This document shows positions 42,418 to 50,594 of a stretch of DNA of 64,000 bases, piece by piece. A program made the translations under genes and the position numbers. Below the pieces are notes generated by a model. It saw only the letters and a list, made by a program, of their open reading frames with translations, made no database searches and had not been told where the DNA came from. This stretch comes from CAYSCW01 sp964449165 (GTDB taxonomy: Bacteria > Acidobacteriota > Aminicenantia > Aminicenantales > Aminicenantaceae), in assembly GCA_964449165.1 (NCBI GenBank), contig CAYVAT010000007.1, forward strand, positions 1 through 64,000, in the 5' to 3' direction. Each line of letters starts with the position of its first letter. The first letter of the stretch is position 1.

Positions 42418-42446
42418 AAGCTACCAGAAAGTCTGATTCCTGTCAA
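42418..42446 (-). promoter_or_regulatory. Promoter of the tRNA-Gly/tRNA-Cys unit
   Basis: The minus strand has TTGACA (42446-42441), a 17-bp spacer and TAGCTT (42423-42418). The -35 is perfect and the -10 is weak (3/6). A start near 42411 would be 18 nt from the tRNA-Gly 5' end. Confidence 0.45.
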
Positions 42447-42471
42447 TTTCTCTTCGCTGCGTTGCAGCTTA

Positions 42472-42524
42472 ATGATAAGAAGTGGAATCTCTCACAGCGC
42501 CGGTTCCCCTCCATCCGAAGTCCT
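42472..42524. repeat. Intergenic repeat element, copy D (partial)
   Basis: TGATAAGAAGTGG followed by GCGCCGGTTCCCCTCCATCCGAAG corresponds to the left half of copy C (TGATAAGTGAAGG ... CGGTTCCTGTCCATCCGAAG). The right half is absent. It lies upstream of the tRNA promoter and downstream of the exported-protein gene. Confidence 0.4.
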
Positions 42525-42612
42525 ATCTACTTGTATCATAGAGCAGAAATCCACTCCTCATTCAGGGAGTCAAGGGATGAAACCAGCGAGACTAGACTCA
42601 ATTAGAAGGACA

Positions 42613-43428
42613 TCAACTTCGGGCCTGGATATGATCTCCCGATCTCAGTGCGTCCTTGCAGGAGAGTATTTTTATGGTGGATGTGTTCTTTTGAACATCT
42701 ATGACTACAGAATTTCCTAAGATTTGGATAGGGGCTCCTTCCTCTGGTTTTCTGTAAATAATCAGTTGTTGTCCAAAGTATACGCCGTCTTCCTCGCCAA
42801 TATCGATAAGCGCCCAATAGCCACTTCCAATCTGGATATATTCATCCTGTAAATAAATGAGATTACCCTTCAGCCCTTCCACTTCTTCAGGGAGGACATC
42901 ATAGCCAAGATCCTTGCCCAGAATACCCTCTTTTTCCTGGAAAGGGACTAAAAAATATCCTATCATCACTTGACCACAGGATTTCTCTATTCGAGCTGTG
43001 CTCTTCGTCTCTCCCAAGGCAATAATCTGAGCCCTTCCTCTTTTGAAAGCAATATGGCCCATGCCTTTGATTTGAGGACCGACTTCGAGAATTAAGAAAA
43101 GCTGTCCACTTTCAAGACCGCTTCCTTTTCCTTTATTTATGTAGACAATATCAGAATCGGTGAACATTACTTTTTCATAGTCTTTTTCTCCACCAACGAT
43201 TTCAATATCCATTTTTTCTTCATCCAGCACCAGAAAGGAACAGTATAGATCGGATTCAGAAATAATAGGATAGATTTCCTGAAAGATTTTTGCCTTTTCG
43301 ATTTGATGTTCTTGTTTCTCTTGCCCATCAGATCTCGAGAAAAGGGCGCTCTGGATAAAAAAGATGACGATGATGATTACCATCGGAAAAAGAATTTTAC
43401 TGAATTTTTGATGGATATGGTTTCTCAC
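42613..43428 (-). CDS. Exported or membrane-anchored protein with FlgT-C-like beta repeats, unknown function
   Basis: The 271-residue protein has an N-terminal TM/signal segment (ILFPMVIIIVIFFIQSALF, about 12-30). Two similar beta modules follow: VYINKGKGSGLESGQLFLIL with GRAQIIALGETKSTARI, then WALIDIGEEDGVYFGQQLII with GNSVVIDVQKNTSTIKIL. Each has the shape (D/N)-x-G-x-x-x-G-L-x-x-G-x-x-F-x-I followed by a-x-(I/V)-x-x-(T/N)-x-S-T. This recalls the C-terminal domain of FlgT and LysM-linked proteins. Its start is GTG with AGAGGTG upstream. It has a perfect consensus promoter, so it may be highly expressed. Confidence 0.65.
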   Translation of the reverse strand: MRNHIHQKFSKILFPMVIIIVIFFIQSALFSRSDGQEKQEHQIEKAKIFQEIYPIISESDLYCSFLVLDEEKMDIEIVGGEKDYEKVMFTDSDIVYINKGKGSGLESGQLFLILEVGPQIKGMGHIAFKRGRAQIIALGETKSTARIEKSCGQVMIGYFLVPFQEKEGILGKDLGYDVLPEEVEGLKGNLIYLQDEYIQIGSGYWALIDIGEEDGVYFGQQLIIYRKPEEGAPIQILGNSVVIDVQKNTSTIKILSCKDALRSGDHIQARS

Positions 43429-43476
43429 TTTTACACCTCTTGATTGCTGGTTTTATTTTGCACGGAATTTGACCCT

Positions 43477-43505
43477 ATTATATTAGTCGCATTTAACCCT
43501 GTCAA
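43477..43505 (-). promoter_or_regulatory. Perfect consensus sigma-70 promoter of the FlgT-like exported protein gene
   Basis: On the minus strand TTGACA (43505-43500), exactly 17 bp, then TATAAT (43482-43477): 12/12. The predicted start is near 43470, with a leader of about 42 nt to the GTG at 43428. It is back to back with the HU promoter. Confidence 0.75.
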
Positions 43506-43540
43506 TAGCTGCATTTTTTCCCCAAATATTTTTCCTTTCC

Positions 43541-43569
43541 TTGACATCACACTGTCTTCCCCATAACAT
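43541..43569 (+). promoter_or_regulatory. Sigma-70 promoter of the HU gene
   Basis: TTGACA (43541-43546), 17 bp, TAACAT (43564-43569). The predicted start is near 43576, with a leader of about 17 nt to the GTG. Confidence 0.6.
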
Positions 43570-43592
43570 AAAGACAAAAGAGGAGGTCAAGC

Positions 43593-43862
43593 GTGAACAA
43601 AAAAGATATTGCTGCCAAGATATCTAGGGATGCGGGGATTTCATATCTTCAAGCAGAAAAGGCATTTAATGCCATGATCCAGGGGATAAAAAACTCTCTA
43701 GAAAAGGGAAAAAGAGTTACTTTCTCTGGTTTCGGAAGTTTCGAAATCAAAAATTCAAAAGCACGAAAAGGAAGAAATCCAAAAACGGGAGAAGAAATAT
43801 CTGTCCCCAAAAAGAAAAGAGTCAAATTTAATCCGAGCAAAAAGCTCAAAGATAACCTTTAG
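43593..43862 (+). CDS. HU-family DNA-binding protein
   Basis: This 89-residue nucleoid protein has the HU/IHF core: NKKDIAAKISRDAGISYLQA, GKRVTFSGFGSFEI and the DNA-arm segment ARKGRNPKTGEEISVPKKKR. The start is GTG at 43593 with AGGAGG six bases upstream. It stands alone with its own promoter. Confidence 0.95.
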   Translation: MNKKDIAAKISRDAGISYLQAEKAFNAMIQGIKNSLEKGKRVTFSGFGSFEIKNSKARKGRNPKTGEEISVPKKKRVKFNPSKKLKDNL

Positions 43863-43947
43863 ATAACCCCCCTTTTAATCATTCTATCTATACTCTCTAT
43901 TGGACAAGAGATTTTCAATCCTTTACAATTATCCTCCTGCATTGAAG

Positions 43948-45012
43948 ATGAAAAAGAAGACAGTTGGCCTCCTTTTTGGAGGGAGTTCAGCCGAACACGA
44001 AGTCTCCCTTATCTCTGCAGCCTCCATCTATAAAAACCTGGATAAAAAAAAATATGACATCCTCTCCATCTATATCAATAAAGGAGGACTTTGGCGGGTA
44101 GTGGAGTCACCTTTGCTTCCTCCCCGCTCTTTGAGTCAGGGTGCTTTCTCCTCTTTCCTTCCTTGGAAGACCAGTCCTGCCTTAAAAGAAGCGGAAGCGG
44201 ATATCTACTTTCCTGCGCTCCACGGCCCTTGCGGTGAGGATGGAACCATCCAGGGTCTCTTCGAAATGGCAGATGTCCCCTATGTAGGGGCGGCAGTGCT
44301 TGCTTCTGCTATCGGTATGGATAAGGCCTTGGCCAAAACACTTTTCCGTCTGAAAAACCTTCCTGTTGTCCAGCACCTTATCCTTCTTGAGCCCAACTGG
44401 CAGAAAGAAAGAGAACTTATCCTTTCCAGGGTAAAGGAGAAATTCCGGCCGCCTTTTTTCATCAAGCCAGCCAATCTTGGTTCCAGCATAGGCATCAGTA
44501 AGGTCAGAGATTATGACCAGAGTGGTAAGGCTATCGATGAGGCATTCCTGTATGACAGGAAGATCTTAATCGAAGATGGAATCATGGGCCGAGAACTGGA
44601 GTGCAGCGTTCTCGGAAACGAGAATCCTCGGGCATCTCTTCCTGGTGAACTCATCCCTTTTAGGGAATTCTACGATTACAAAGACAAATATACTGAGGGT
44701 AAAACTTCCTTCATCATTCCTGCAAAGCTTCCTTCTTCTGCAGTCAAAGAAATTCAGAGGATATCTCTTGAAGCTTACAAGGCAATTGATTGCTCAGGGA
44801 TGGCTAGAGTTGACTTTTTTTATGAGGAAGAAAAAGGAAGAATTCTGCTCAACGAAATCAACACCATACCTGGATTTACAGAGATAAGCATGTATCCTAA
44901 GCTGTGGGAGGTAAGCGGGCTTCCTTACACCCAGCTCCTGGAGGTCCTCATCGATCTAGGTTTTCAGAGTTACCGCAATAAAAAAAGGACCTGGAAGAAA
45001 TTCATTCCATGA
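43948..45012 (+). CDS. ddl: D-alanine--D-alanine ligase
   Basis: This ATP-grasp ligase makes D-Ala-D-Ala for peptidoglycan. The 354-residue protein from ATG 43948 begins KKKTVGLLFGGSSAEHEVSL. It has FPALHGPCGEDGTIQGLFE (substrate region), PPFFIKPANLGSSIGISKV (ATP loop) and the C-terminal GMARVDFFYEE...LLNEINTIPGFTE (Mg2+ ligands). A TTG 16 codons upstream is open, but the family starts at the beta-strand KTVGLLFGG. The stop overlaps the ruvX ATG (ATGA). Confidence 0.94.
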   Translation: MKKKTVGLLFGGSSAEHEVSLISAASIYKNLDKKKYDILSIYINKGGLWRVVESPLLPPRSLSQGAFSSFLPWKTSPALKEAEADIYFPALHGPCGEDGTIQGLFEMADVPYVGAAVLASAIGMDKALAKTLFRLKNLPVVQHLILLEPNWQKERELILSRVKEKFRPPFFIKPANLGSSIGISKVRDYDQSGKAIDEAFLYDRKILIEDGIMGRELECSVLGNENPRASLPGELIPFREFYDYKDKYTEGKTSFIIPAKLPSSAVKEIQRISLEAYKAIDCSGMARVDFFYEEEKGRILLNEINTIPGFTEISMYPKLWEVSGLPYTQLLEVLIDLGFQSYRNKKRTWKKFIP

Positions 45013-45437
45013 GATTGCTGGGGATAGATTTCGGAGATAAACGCATCGGTCTTGCTGTGAGCGATAAACTGCAGTTCACAGCCCAGGGCCTCGGACAGTA
45101 TCAGGTCAAAAACAAGAAAAAAGATAAAATATTCTTCCAAGACCTGGTCTCCAAATATGATATCGAAGAGGTCGTTATCGGTTTTCCTTTGAGAATGGAC
45201 GGAACCGAAGGAACAAGGGCGGATAAAACCAAAGAGTTTGGCCGCTGGCTGGAAAAAATCCTGAATCTCCCTATTACTTTTTGGGATGAACGCTTAACAA
45301 CCCAACAGGCATCCCGAATCCTCAATCAACAAAAAATCAAGAAAAAATCAAGAAAAGATCTCAAAGACCAAATATCAGCTGTCATTATCTTAGCCAGTTA
45401 CATGGAGTATAAAAGATCGAAATCCCATGCTTCTTAA
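45009..45437 (+). CDS. ruvX: Putative pre-16S rRNA nuclease / Holliday junction resolvase-like YqgF
   Basis: This RNase H-fold protein has 142 residues. It has LLGIDFGDKRIGLAVSD (first catalytic Asp), EEVVIGFPLRMDGTEGTRAD, TFWDERLTTQQASRIL (second acidic pair) and KDQISAVIILASYMEY (last Asp). It is coupled to ddl upstream and overlaps mltG by 11 bp downstream; ruvX-mltG is a common pair. Confidence 0.93.
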   Translation: MRLLGIDFGDKRIGLAVSDKLQFTAQGLGQYQVKNKKKDKIFFQDLVSKYDIEEVVIGFPLRMDGTEGTRADKTKEFGRWLEKILNLPITFWDERLTTQQASRILNQQKIKKKSRKDLKDQISAVIILASYMEYKRSKSHAS

Positions 45438-46428
45438 AATCATTAAATGGGCCTTCCTCCTGGGCATAACTACCATCCTTGTCCTCTCCACTTGGTTCTC
45501 TATCGAATTTTACTTCACTGCAAAGATCCTGCCCAAAGAAGTATCTTTCGAGGTGGAAAAAGGGGAAAAGGTTGAAGAGATCGCCCAAAACCTCAAGGAA
45601 AGCGGAATCATCCAGAAAACATGGCCTCTTCTTCTTGGATATAAGCTTTTTTACTCTCATCAAAGCTTGAAAGCTGGTGAATACCGAATCCAGCTTCTGC
45701 TCTCTCCAAAACAAGTTTTGAGCATTCTTATCGAGGGAAAAGTCTATCTCCATTCTCTCACTATCCCCGAAGGACTAACCCGAAGGGAAATCGCTGTGTA
45801 TATCGACTCTTTCCCCTCCATGAATAAGGAAATATTCTTGGAAGCATCCTCCAACACCAATCTCATCTCTTTGTGGGATAAAGAAGCTTCCAGCCTTGAG
45901 GGGTATCTCTTTCCTGAAACTTACCATTTCCCCAAGGGTGTTTCGGCAGAAGAAGTGGTGGAAGCGATGGTCACTGAGTTTGAAAAAACTTTCTGTCAAG
46001 AATGGAAAGAGAGAGCTCAAAAGTTAGGAATGAGCATACGTGAAATTGTCACTCTTTCCTCTTTGATCGAAAAGGAGACATCCATTCCTGAAGAGAGAAA
46101 GCTTATCTCGGCTGTTTTTCATAATCGGCTGGAAAGAGGCATGAAACTCGACTGTGATCCCACCATCATCTACATTCTCAAGGAGGAGGGGCGCTTCACA
46201 GGTCGCTTGAGGACAAAAGATCTAAGATTGGATTCCCCTTACAATACTTACCTCTATGCGGGGCTTCCTCCCAGCCCCATCTGCAATCCTGGAAAAGAAT
46301 CCATGGAGGCTGCTCTCTACCCGTCAGAAGAGAACTATCTCTACTTTGTCTCCAAAAATAATGGAAGTCACAAATTCAGCTACACCTTAAAGGAGCACCT
46401 CAAGGCAGTAAGAGAATACCAGAAGTAG
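45427..46428 (+). CDS. mltG: Endolytic murein transglycosylase MltG
   Basis: MltG cleaves nascent glycan strands in peptidoglycan, setting chain length. The 333-residue protein has an N-terminal TM segment (FLLGITTILVLSTWFSIEF), a LysM-like subdomain, and the YceG core with ASSLEGYLFPETYHFPKG, TLSSLIEKETSIPEERKLIS (catalytic Glu), CDPTIIY, and YNTYLYAGLPPSPICNPG. It is coupled to ruvX. Confidence 0.94.
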   Translation: MLLKIIKWAFLLGITTILVLSTWFSIEFYFTAKILPKEVSFEVEKGEKVEEIAQNLKESGIIQKTWPLLLGYKLFYSHQSLKAGEYRIQLLLSPKQVLSILIEGKVYLHSLTIPEGLTRREIAVYIDSFPSMNKEIFLEASSNTNLISLWDKEASSLEGYLFPETYHFPKGVSAEEVVEAMVTEFEKTFCQEWKERAQKLGMSIREIVTLSSLIEKETSIPEERKLISAVFHNRLERGMKLDCDPTIIYILKEEGRFTGRLRTKDLRLDSPYNTYLYAGLPPSPICNPGKESMEAALYPSEENYLYFVSKNNGSHKFSYTLKEHLKAVREYQK

Positions 46429-46461
46429 GATTAAATATATGTAGAAAAAAAAATGTGGTTT

Positions 46462-46470
46462 TGGTATATT
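46462..46470 (+). promoter_or_regulatory. Extended -10 promoter candidate upstream of the surface island
   Basis: TG-G-TATATT (46462-46470) has the extended -10 form, with no good -35. A start near 46477 would be just upstream of the 30-codon ORF at 46488. Confidence 0.35.
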
Positions 46471-46487
46471 ATTTGTTAAAAATTAAT

Positions 46488-46580
46488 ATGCTTTTCCCAT
46501 CCGAAGAAGATCAAACAATCGCCCTAATGATGAACATCGACTATGACCTCGAACCTGAATGGTTCCATATAAGGAGGTAA
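46488..46580 (+). CDS. 30-codon upstream ORF / possible leader peptide
   Basis: ATG at 46488 opens a frame encoding an acidic 30-residue peptide that ends in EPEWFHIRR-stop. The last two codons AGG AGG, with the TAA, are the Shine-Dalgarno AAGGAGG of the next gene, whose ATG is one base after the stop. The geometry would make ribosomes ending the peptide sit on the next start (translational coupling). No good Shine-Dalgarno precedes the ORF itself, so it may be spurious or leaderless-like. Confidence 0.35.
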   Translation: MLFPSEEDQTIALMMNIDYDLEPEWFHIRR

Positions 46581-46581
46581 A

Positions 46582-47688
46582 ATGAAAGGCAAGAAATCTA
46601 TCCTTATCGCACTTATCATGGGTTTCATCCTGTATTCTCTTTCCGTGAACTCAATGGCTGCTCAACAGGAGAAAGAGGAAGAATCTAAGATTATCATTAT
46701 TCCGGATACTGTGAAATCAATATTTAACCAAGGCATACAAACTCGAGAACCTCGCCTGGATATTCCATTCTCCATCGTCTGGCACATCTATCTTCCGGCA
46801 CGCGAAAACATGCATGCCGTTTTCTATTTTAAAGCCAAGAATAAAGATCTCGGTTTTATTCCTCTTCCTCAAGTAACAGAGCCCACAGAGGAAAAAAAGG
46901 AAGAAGAAAAAGCTCAACCACCTGCAACCGAGACTCCAGCGCTCATGCAGACGAGCGGACACATCTTTATTCAATTCAACCGGATGGAAAAAGGCGCTGT
47001 AAAAGAAGTGGCTAAGGAGGTCTATATCCCCCTTAATCTTCAAACAGAAGGGGAATCTTATGATCCGGAGAAGGAAGAGCTCTACTCAACAGGGTATCCC
47101 CTTCCTCCCGGTGATTACCTTCTTTCCATGGCTATAGCCTCTCTGGATTTGAATAAAATTGGAACACAATATTTCGAGTTTTCCCTCCCAGATAGTTCTC
47201 TTTTTACAGAAAAACTGGGTACTACTCCTATATTTTCCGTTAATAAAATAGAGAAGATGGAGGCAGCAGAGACCAAGGCTGAAATTCACAAGGGTTTCTT
47301 TACCTACTCCTTTCTGCAGATTACTCCTAATATAGAAAATGTATTCTCTGTTGGAGAGAATCTGGATATCTTCTTCTATGTTTTCGGAGTCCGGCCCAAC
47401 GAGCAAGGAAAATTTGACATCGAAGTCTCCTATGAAGTCTTAAAGGGAGAAGAAAGAATTATTCGTTATGCCAAAGCTCAATATGATACTCCTATTGTCA
47501 GTCAGCCATTACCGATAAAACAAACTGTAATCATAACAAAAGAAGAAGGAGGCCAGAAAACCGAGGAAAAAGAGCAGCGAGATGTAGACCCAGGCCCATA
47601 CATCCTCAATATAGAAATCAAAGATAATGTTACGGGAAAATCAGTAGTCAAGTCTTTTACATTCGAGGTGAAGGAGAAGTCCGCCTAA
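46582..47688 (+). CDS. Secreted protein, GWxTD-cluster associated, function unknown
   Basis: The 368-residue protein has a Sec signal peptide (SILIALIMGFILYSLSVNSMA, likely cut after MAA). The mature part looks beta-rich: SIVWHIYLPARENMHAVFYF, YSTGYPLPPGDYLLSMAIA, FTYSFLQITPNIENVFSVGENLD and, near the end, GPYILNIEIKDNVTGKSVV. The last looks like an Ig-like or GWxTD-companion C-terminal domain. A Glu/Lys/Pro-rich linker lies at about residues 108-130. The Shine-Dalgarno AAGGAGG is strong. It heads a plus-strand set of exported TPR and GWxTD genes and probably acts in the periplasm or at the outer membrane. Confidence 0.7.
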   Translation: MKGKKSILIALIMGFILYSLSVNSMAAQQEKEEESKIIIIPDTVKSIFNQGIQTREPRLDIPFSIVWHIYLPARENMHAVFYFKAKNKDLGFIPLPQVTEPTEEKKEEEKAQPPATETPALMQTSGHIFIQFNRMEKGAVKEVAKEVYIPLNLQTEGESYDPEKEELYSTGYPLPPGDYLLSMAIASLDLNKIGTQYFEFSLPDSSLFTEKLGTTPIFSVNKIEKMEAAETKAEIHKGFFTYSFLQITPNIENVFSVGENLDIFFYVFGVRPNEQGKFDIEVSYEVLKGEERIIRYAKAQYDTPIVSQPLPIKQTVIITKEEGGQKTEEKEQRDVDPGPYILNIEIKDNVTGKSVVKSFTFEVKEKSA

Positions 47689-47783
47689 GTTCAATCTCTC
47701 AAACTTGAGATTCTCCGATGATAAGAATCTCACGATCCACAGAAGGTGCTGCCACCTGAAGAATCAATAAGAATACCTGCCTT

Positions 47784-47812
47784 TTGACATAAAATTTTTT
47801 CTGTGCTATTAA
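47784..47812 (+). promoter_or_regulatory. Sigma-70 promoter of the gap-interrupted TPR gene
   Basis: TTGACA (47784-47789), 17 bp, TATTAA (47807-47812). Predicted start near 47819, with ATG at 47848. A perfect 8-bp inverted repeat, GAGATTCT/AGAATCTC (47707-47714 and 47724-47731), lies upstream but has no T-run. Confidence 0.5.
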
Positions 47813-47847
47813 TTTTCTGTCTGAAATCAATTAGAAAAGAGAGAGAA

Positions 47848-48397
47848 ATGAGAAAAAATTGTATATTAGAAAAAAAGAAAAATCTCATCAATTTTGTGGT
47901 TCTCATTATCATCCTGGGAGCCAGTCTCAGCTTTGTCCAGAAAGATTTTTTCATGAAAGAAAAAGAGCTCTATGAGAAATACAAAATGTCAATCAAGAAT
48001 TTTGAAGCGGGTAAACGACAATTTAATAAGGGAGACTATAAAAAGGCTGAGAAGGAATTGAAAAAATGCCTGGAGGTATTTCCCAAACACTATCAAGCCC
48101 ATTTCTTGCTTTCACAAATTTTTTACAGAAAGGAAGATTTTCCCAANNNNNNNNNNNNNNNNNNNNNNNNNNNNNNNNNNNNNNNNNNNNNNNNNNNNNN
48201 NNNNNNNNNNNNNNNNNNNNNNNNNNNNNNNNNNNNNNNNNNNNNNGCATGGCAATGCTTACAATAATCTTGCCAACCTGTATTACATGGCCAAGCAGTA
48301 TCAGAAGGCACTGGAATGCCTGAATCAAGCAGAGGCAAGTGGAGTTAAAATAAACACTGAATTTAAAAAGGCGATTCTTAAAGCCCTCGGAAAATAA
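47848..48397 (+). CDS. Membrane-anchored TPR protein, interrupted by an assembly gap
   Basis: The N-terminal part (ATG 47848) has a signal anchor (NLINFVVLIIILGASLSFV) and a TPR, NKGDYKKAEKELKKCLEVFP. After the N-run, 48248-48397 reads as another TPR, AYNNLANLYYMAKQYQKALE, and ends ...ILKALGK-stop. The two parts are out of frame across 100 N, but exactly 100 N is a placeholder. For the frame to join, the missing sequence must be a multiple of 3 long. It is a single gene of unknown total length. Confidence 0.7.
48147..48246. other. Assembly gap (100 N placeholder)
   Basis: A run of exactly 100 N, the default scaffold-gap length; the real size is unknown. It falls inside a TPR gene, where repeats commonly break assemblies. 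Confidence 0.98.
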
Positions 48398-48491
48398 TGC
48401 ATTAATATTTTTTCTCAATCTCTTTTGCTTTTCTGTTAGTCCTTTTTTTTGATGGAAATTCTACCCAAGCCCTCACTTGAATATCATCCGG

Positions 48492-48500
48492 TGATATAAT
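48492..48500 (+). promoter_or_regulatory. Extended -10 promoter before the GWxTD-TPR gene
   Basis: TG-A-TATAAT (48492-48500) is a perfect extended -10. No -35 match is seen at 17 bp. A start near 48507 leaves about 18 nt before the ATG at 48525, or a leaderless-like mRNA if 48510 is used. Confidence 0.4.
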
Positions 48501-48524
48501 AAAATTGAAATGATAATAACTCTA

Positions 48525-50594
48525 ATGAAGAAAAAAATCGTTTTATTTTCCTTCATAGCGCTTTTATTTCTCTCAGTTCTGCCAGCTTATAACAGTCAAC
48601 AGAAAATATCAGCCAAAGATCTTCCTGAAGCGTATAGAAAATGGCTTGAAGAGGAAGTCGTCTATATAATCACTCCCAGAGAAAAAAAGGTTTTTCTCCA
48701 GCTTGAAAATGACAGAGAAAGAGATATGTTTATTGAAGCTTTCTGGAAACATAGAGACCCTAATCCCAACACTCCTGAAAACGAATTTAGGAAAGAGCAC
48801 TACCGCCGGATAGCTCATGCCAACCAATATTTTGGGAAAGAATCACCCGGACCAGGCTGGAGATCAGATATGGGCAGAATTTATATCATCTTGGGTGAAC
48901 CATCCTATACGGAGAAATACGAAAACCTTAGCCAGGTCTATCCTACAATAATATGGTTTTATGAAGGTATGATCGAATATGGACTTCCCAATGCATTTAG
49001 TGTCGTTTTTTTCAAAAAAACAGGAATAGGCGAATATGAATTGTACAGTCCCATAAAATTTGGCCCTCAATCTTTGCTCATTCATTACAAGGGAGACTCC
49101 TCAGATTATTTGAGCGCCTATAACGAACTTCTCCAAATCCAGCCTAACATAGCCAGTGTTTCCCTTTCCTTTATCCCCGGGGAGTCGACATATAGTCTTT
49201 CCCCCTCCATTGCTTCTGAGGTTCTCATCTCGAGCAAAATCCCTTCTGCTCCCCAAAAAAAAGTAGAAGATGCGTATGCTGAAAAACTTCTCAAATACAA
49301 AGATTTTGTCGAAGTGGAATACACCGCCAATTACATAGATAACGATTCTTTCCTAGAAGTCATCAGAGATAAATCTGGAATTTTCTTTGTTCATTATCTT
49401 ATCGAACCGAAGAGGCTTTCTCTTGAACAGATTGAAAACAAATTTTATACAAATTTAGAGATTAACGGCAAAGTTACTGATATAAAGGGAAATACAATTT
49501 ACCAGTACGAAAAAACAATCCCTATCGAATTCGATGAAGAACAGTTAAGCAAGATACAGACAAAATTATTCAGTTTTCAAGATATATTTCCTTTAATCGG
49601 GGGAAATTATAAGTTTAATGTGCTCTTAAAAAATTCCGTTTCTAAAGAATTTACTTCAGTAGAGAAAGATCTCATTATCCCACAAGCCTCTTCCCTCCAA
49701 ATGAGTAACCTCGTGCTGGCTAATAGAATCATTAACAACTCAAAATATCGAGGAAAAAATAAACCCTTTCTCATAGAAAATACCCAACTTGTGCCTTCAC
49801 CTCGAAATGATTTTTCTCCTCAGGCAAATTTATATCTCTTCTTCCAAATTTACGGTCTGGATGAAGAACTTAAAGAAAATGGAATTTTGGAATACTCTAT
49901 ATCAAAAGAAAACGAAAAGGTTTACTCATTAGCCAAGAATATAAAAGATTACCCTGATAAAATTAATTTTTTTGAAGAATTTCCCTTAGACAATCTCTCC
50001 CCGACTGACTACATCATTAAAGTCTCTCTTCTTGACGGAAATAAGGATGAAATACTTTCTGAACAGTGCTATTTTTACATCACTGCTTCGACTTTTTTAC
50101 CAAGACCCTGGGTTCTTTCTATCCCAATGCCCTCCTCTGATGATCCATTATATCTCGATATTTTAGGCAATCAGTATTTAAACAAAAAAAATATTCAACA
50201 GGCTAAACTTTTATTAGAAAAAGCGTACCGAAAAAATCCAAGTTCAACCAAATATGCCTTAGACTTTAGTCAAGCACTCTTTGCAGCAAAAGAATTTCAA
50301 AGAGTAAAACAGATTGCCATTCCATTCTTGCAGGATGAAAATAAACATAAATTCTTAGCCATCCTGGGGCAATCTTGCCAGGCCCTCGGCGAATTTCAGC
50401 AAGCGATTTCTTATTATAAAGACTATCTCTCTTATTATGGCACTAACCTCCAAGTCCTTAACTCAATAGGAGAATGTTACCATCGTTTAGGCAACAATGA
50501 AGAGGCTTTGATTGCCTGGGAAAAGTCCTTAGAAATCAACCCAAACCAGGATAAGTTGAAAAAGATTATAGAATCATTAAAGAGAAAGGAATGA
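48525..50594 (+). CDS. Secreted GWxTD-domain protein with C-terminal TPRs
   Basis: The 689-residue protein has a Sec signal (KKKIVLFSFIALLFLSVLPA). An N-terminal GWxTD domain spans about residues 25-160: FIEAFWKHRDPNPNTPENEF, then GWRSDMGRIYIILGEP near 111-126. A long beta-rich middle part follows, and 2-3 TPRs close the protein (ARKNP-like turns, GNNEEALIAWEKSLEINPNQ). GWxTD domains are known from Acidobacteriota, Aminicenantota and Bacteroidota secreted proteins, without an assigned activity. ATG 48525 is preferred to 48510 because the signal peptide begins there. Its TGA overlaps the next gene's ATG (ATGA). Confidence 0.82.
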   Translation: MKKKIVLFSFIALLFLSVLPAYNSQQKISAKDLPEAYRKWLEEEVVYIITPREKKVFLQLENDRERDMFIEAFWKHRDPNPNTPENEFRKEHYRRIAHANQYFGKESPGPGWRSDMGRIYIILGEPSYTEKYENLSQVYPTIIWFYEGMIEYGLPNAFSVVFFKKTGIGEYELYSPIKFGPQSLLIHYKGDSSDYLSAYNELLQIQPNIASVSLSFIPGESTYSLSPSIASEVLISSKIPSAPQKKVEDAYAEKLLKYKDFVEVEYTANYIDNDSFLEVIRDKSGIFFVHYLIEPKRLSLEQIENKFYTNLEINGKVTDIKGNTIYQYEKTIPIEFDEEQLSKIQTKLFSFQDIFPLIGGNYKFNVLLKNSVSKEFTSVEKDLIIPQASSLQMSNLVLANRIINNSKYRGKNKPFLIENTQLVPSPRNDFSPQANLYLFFQIYGLDEELKENGILEYSISKENEKVYSLAKNIKDYPDKINFFEEFPLDNLSPTDYIIKVSLLDGNKDEILSEQCYFYITASTFLPRPWVLSIPMPSSDDPLYLDILGNQYLNKKNIQQAKLLLEKAYRKNPSSTKYALDFSQALFAAKEFQRVKQIAIPFLQDENKHKFLAILGQSCQALGEFQQAISYYKDYLSYYGTNLQVLNSIGECYHRLGNNEEALIAWEKSLEINPNQDKLKKIIESLKRKE

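Noticed and set aside
46429..46480. Full -35/-10 promoter (TTGGTA, 17 bp, TAATAT)
   Set aside because: Both boxes are only 4/6; the extended -10 at 46462-46470 is a better candidate and reported instead.
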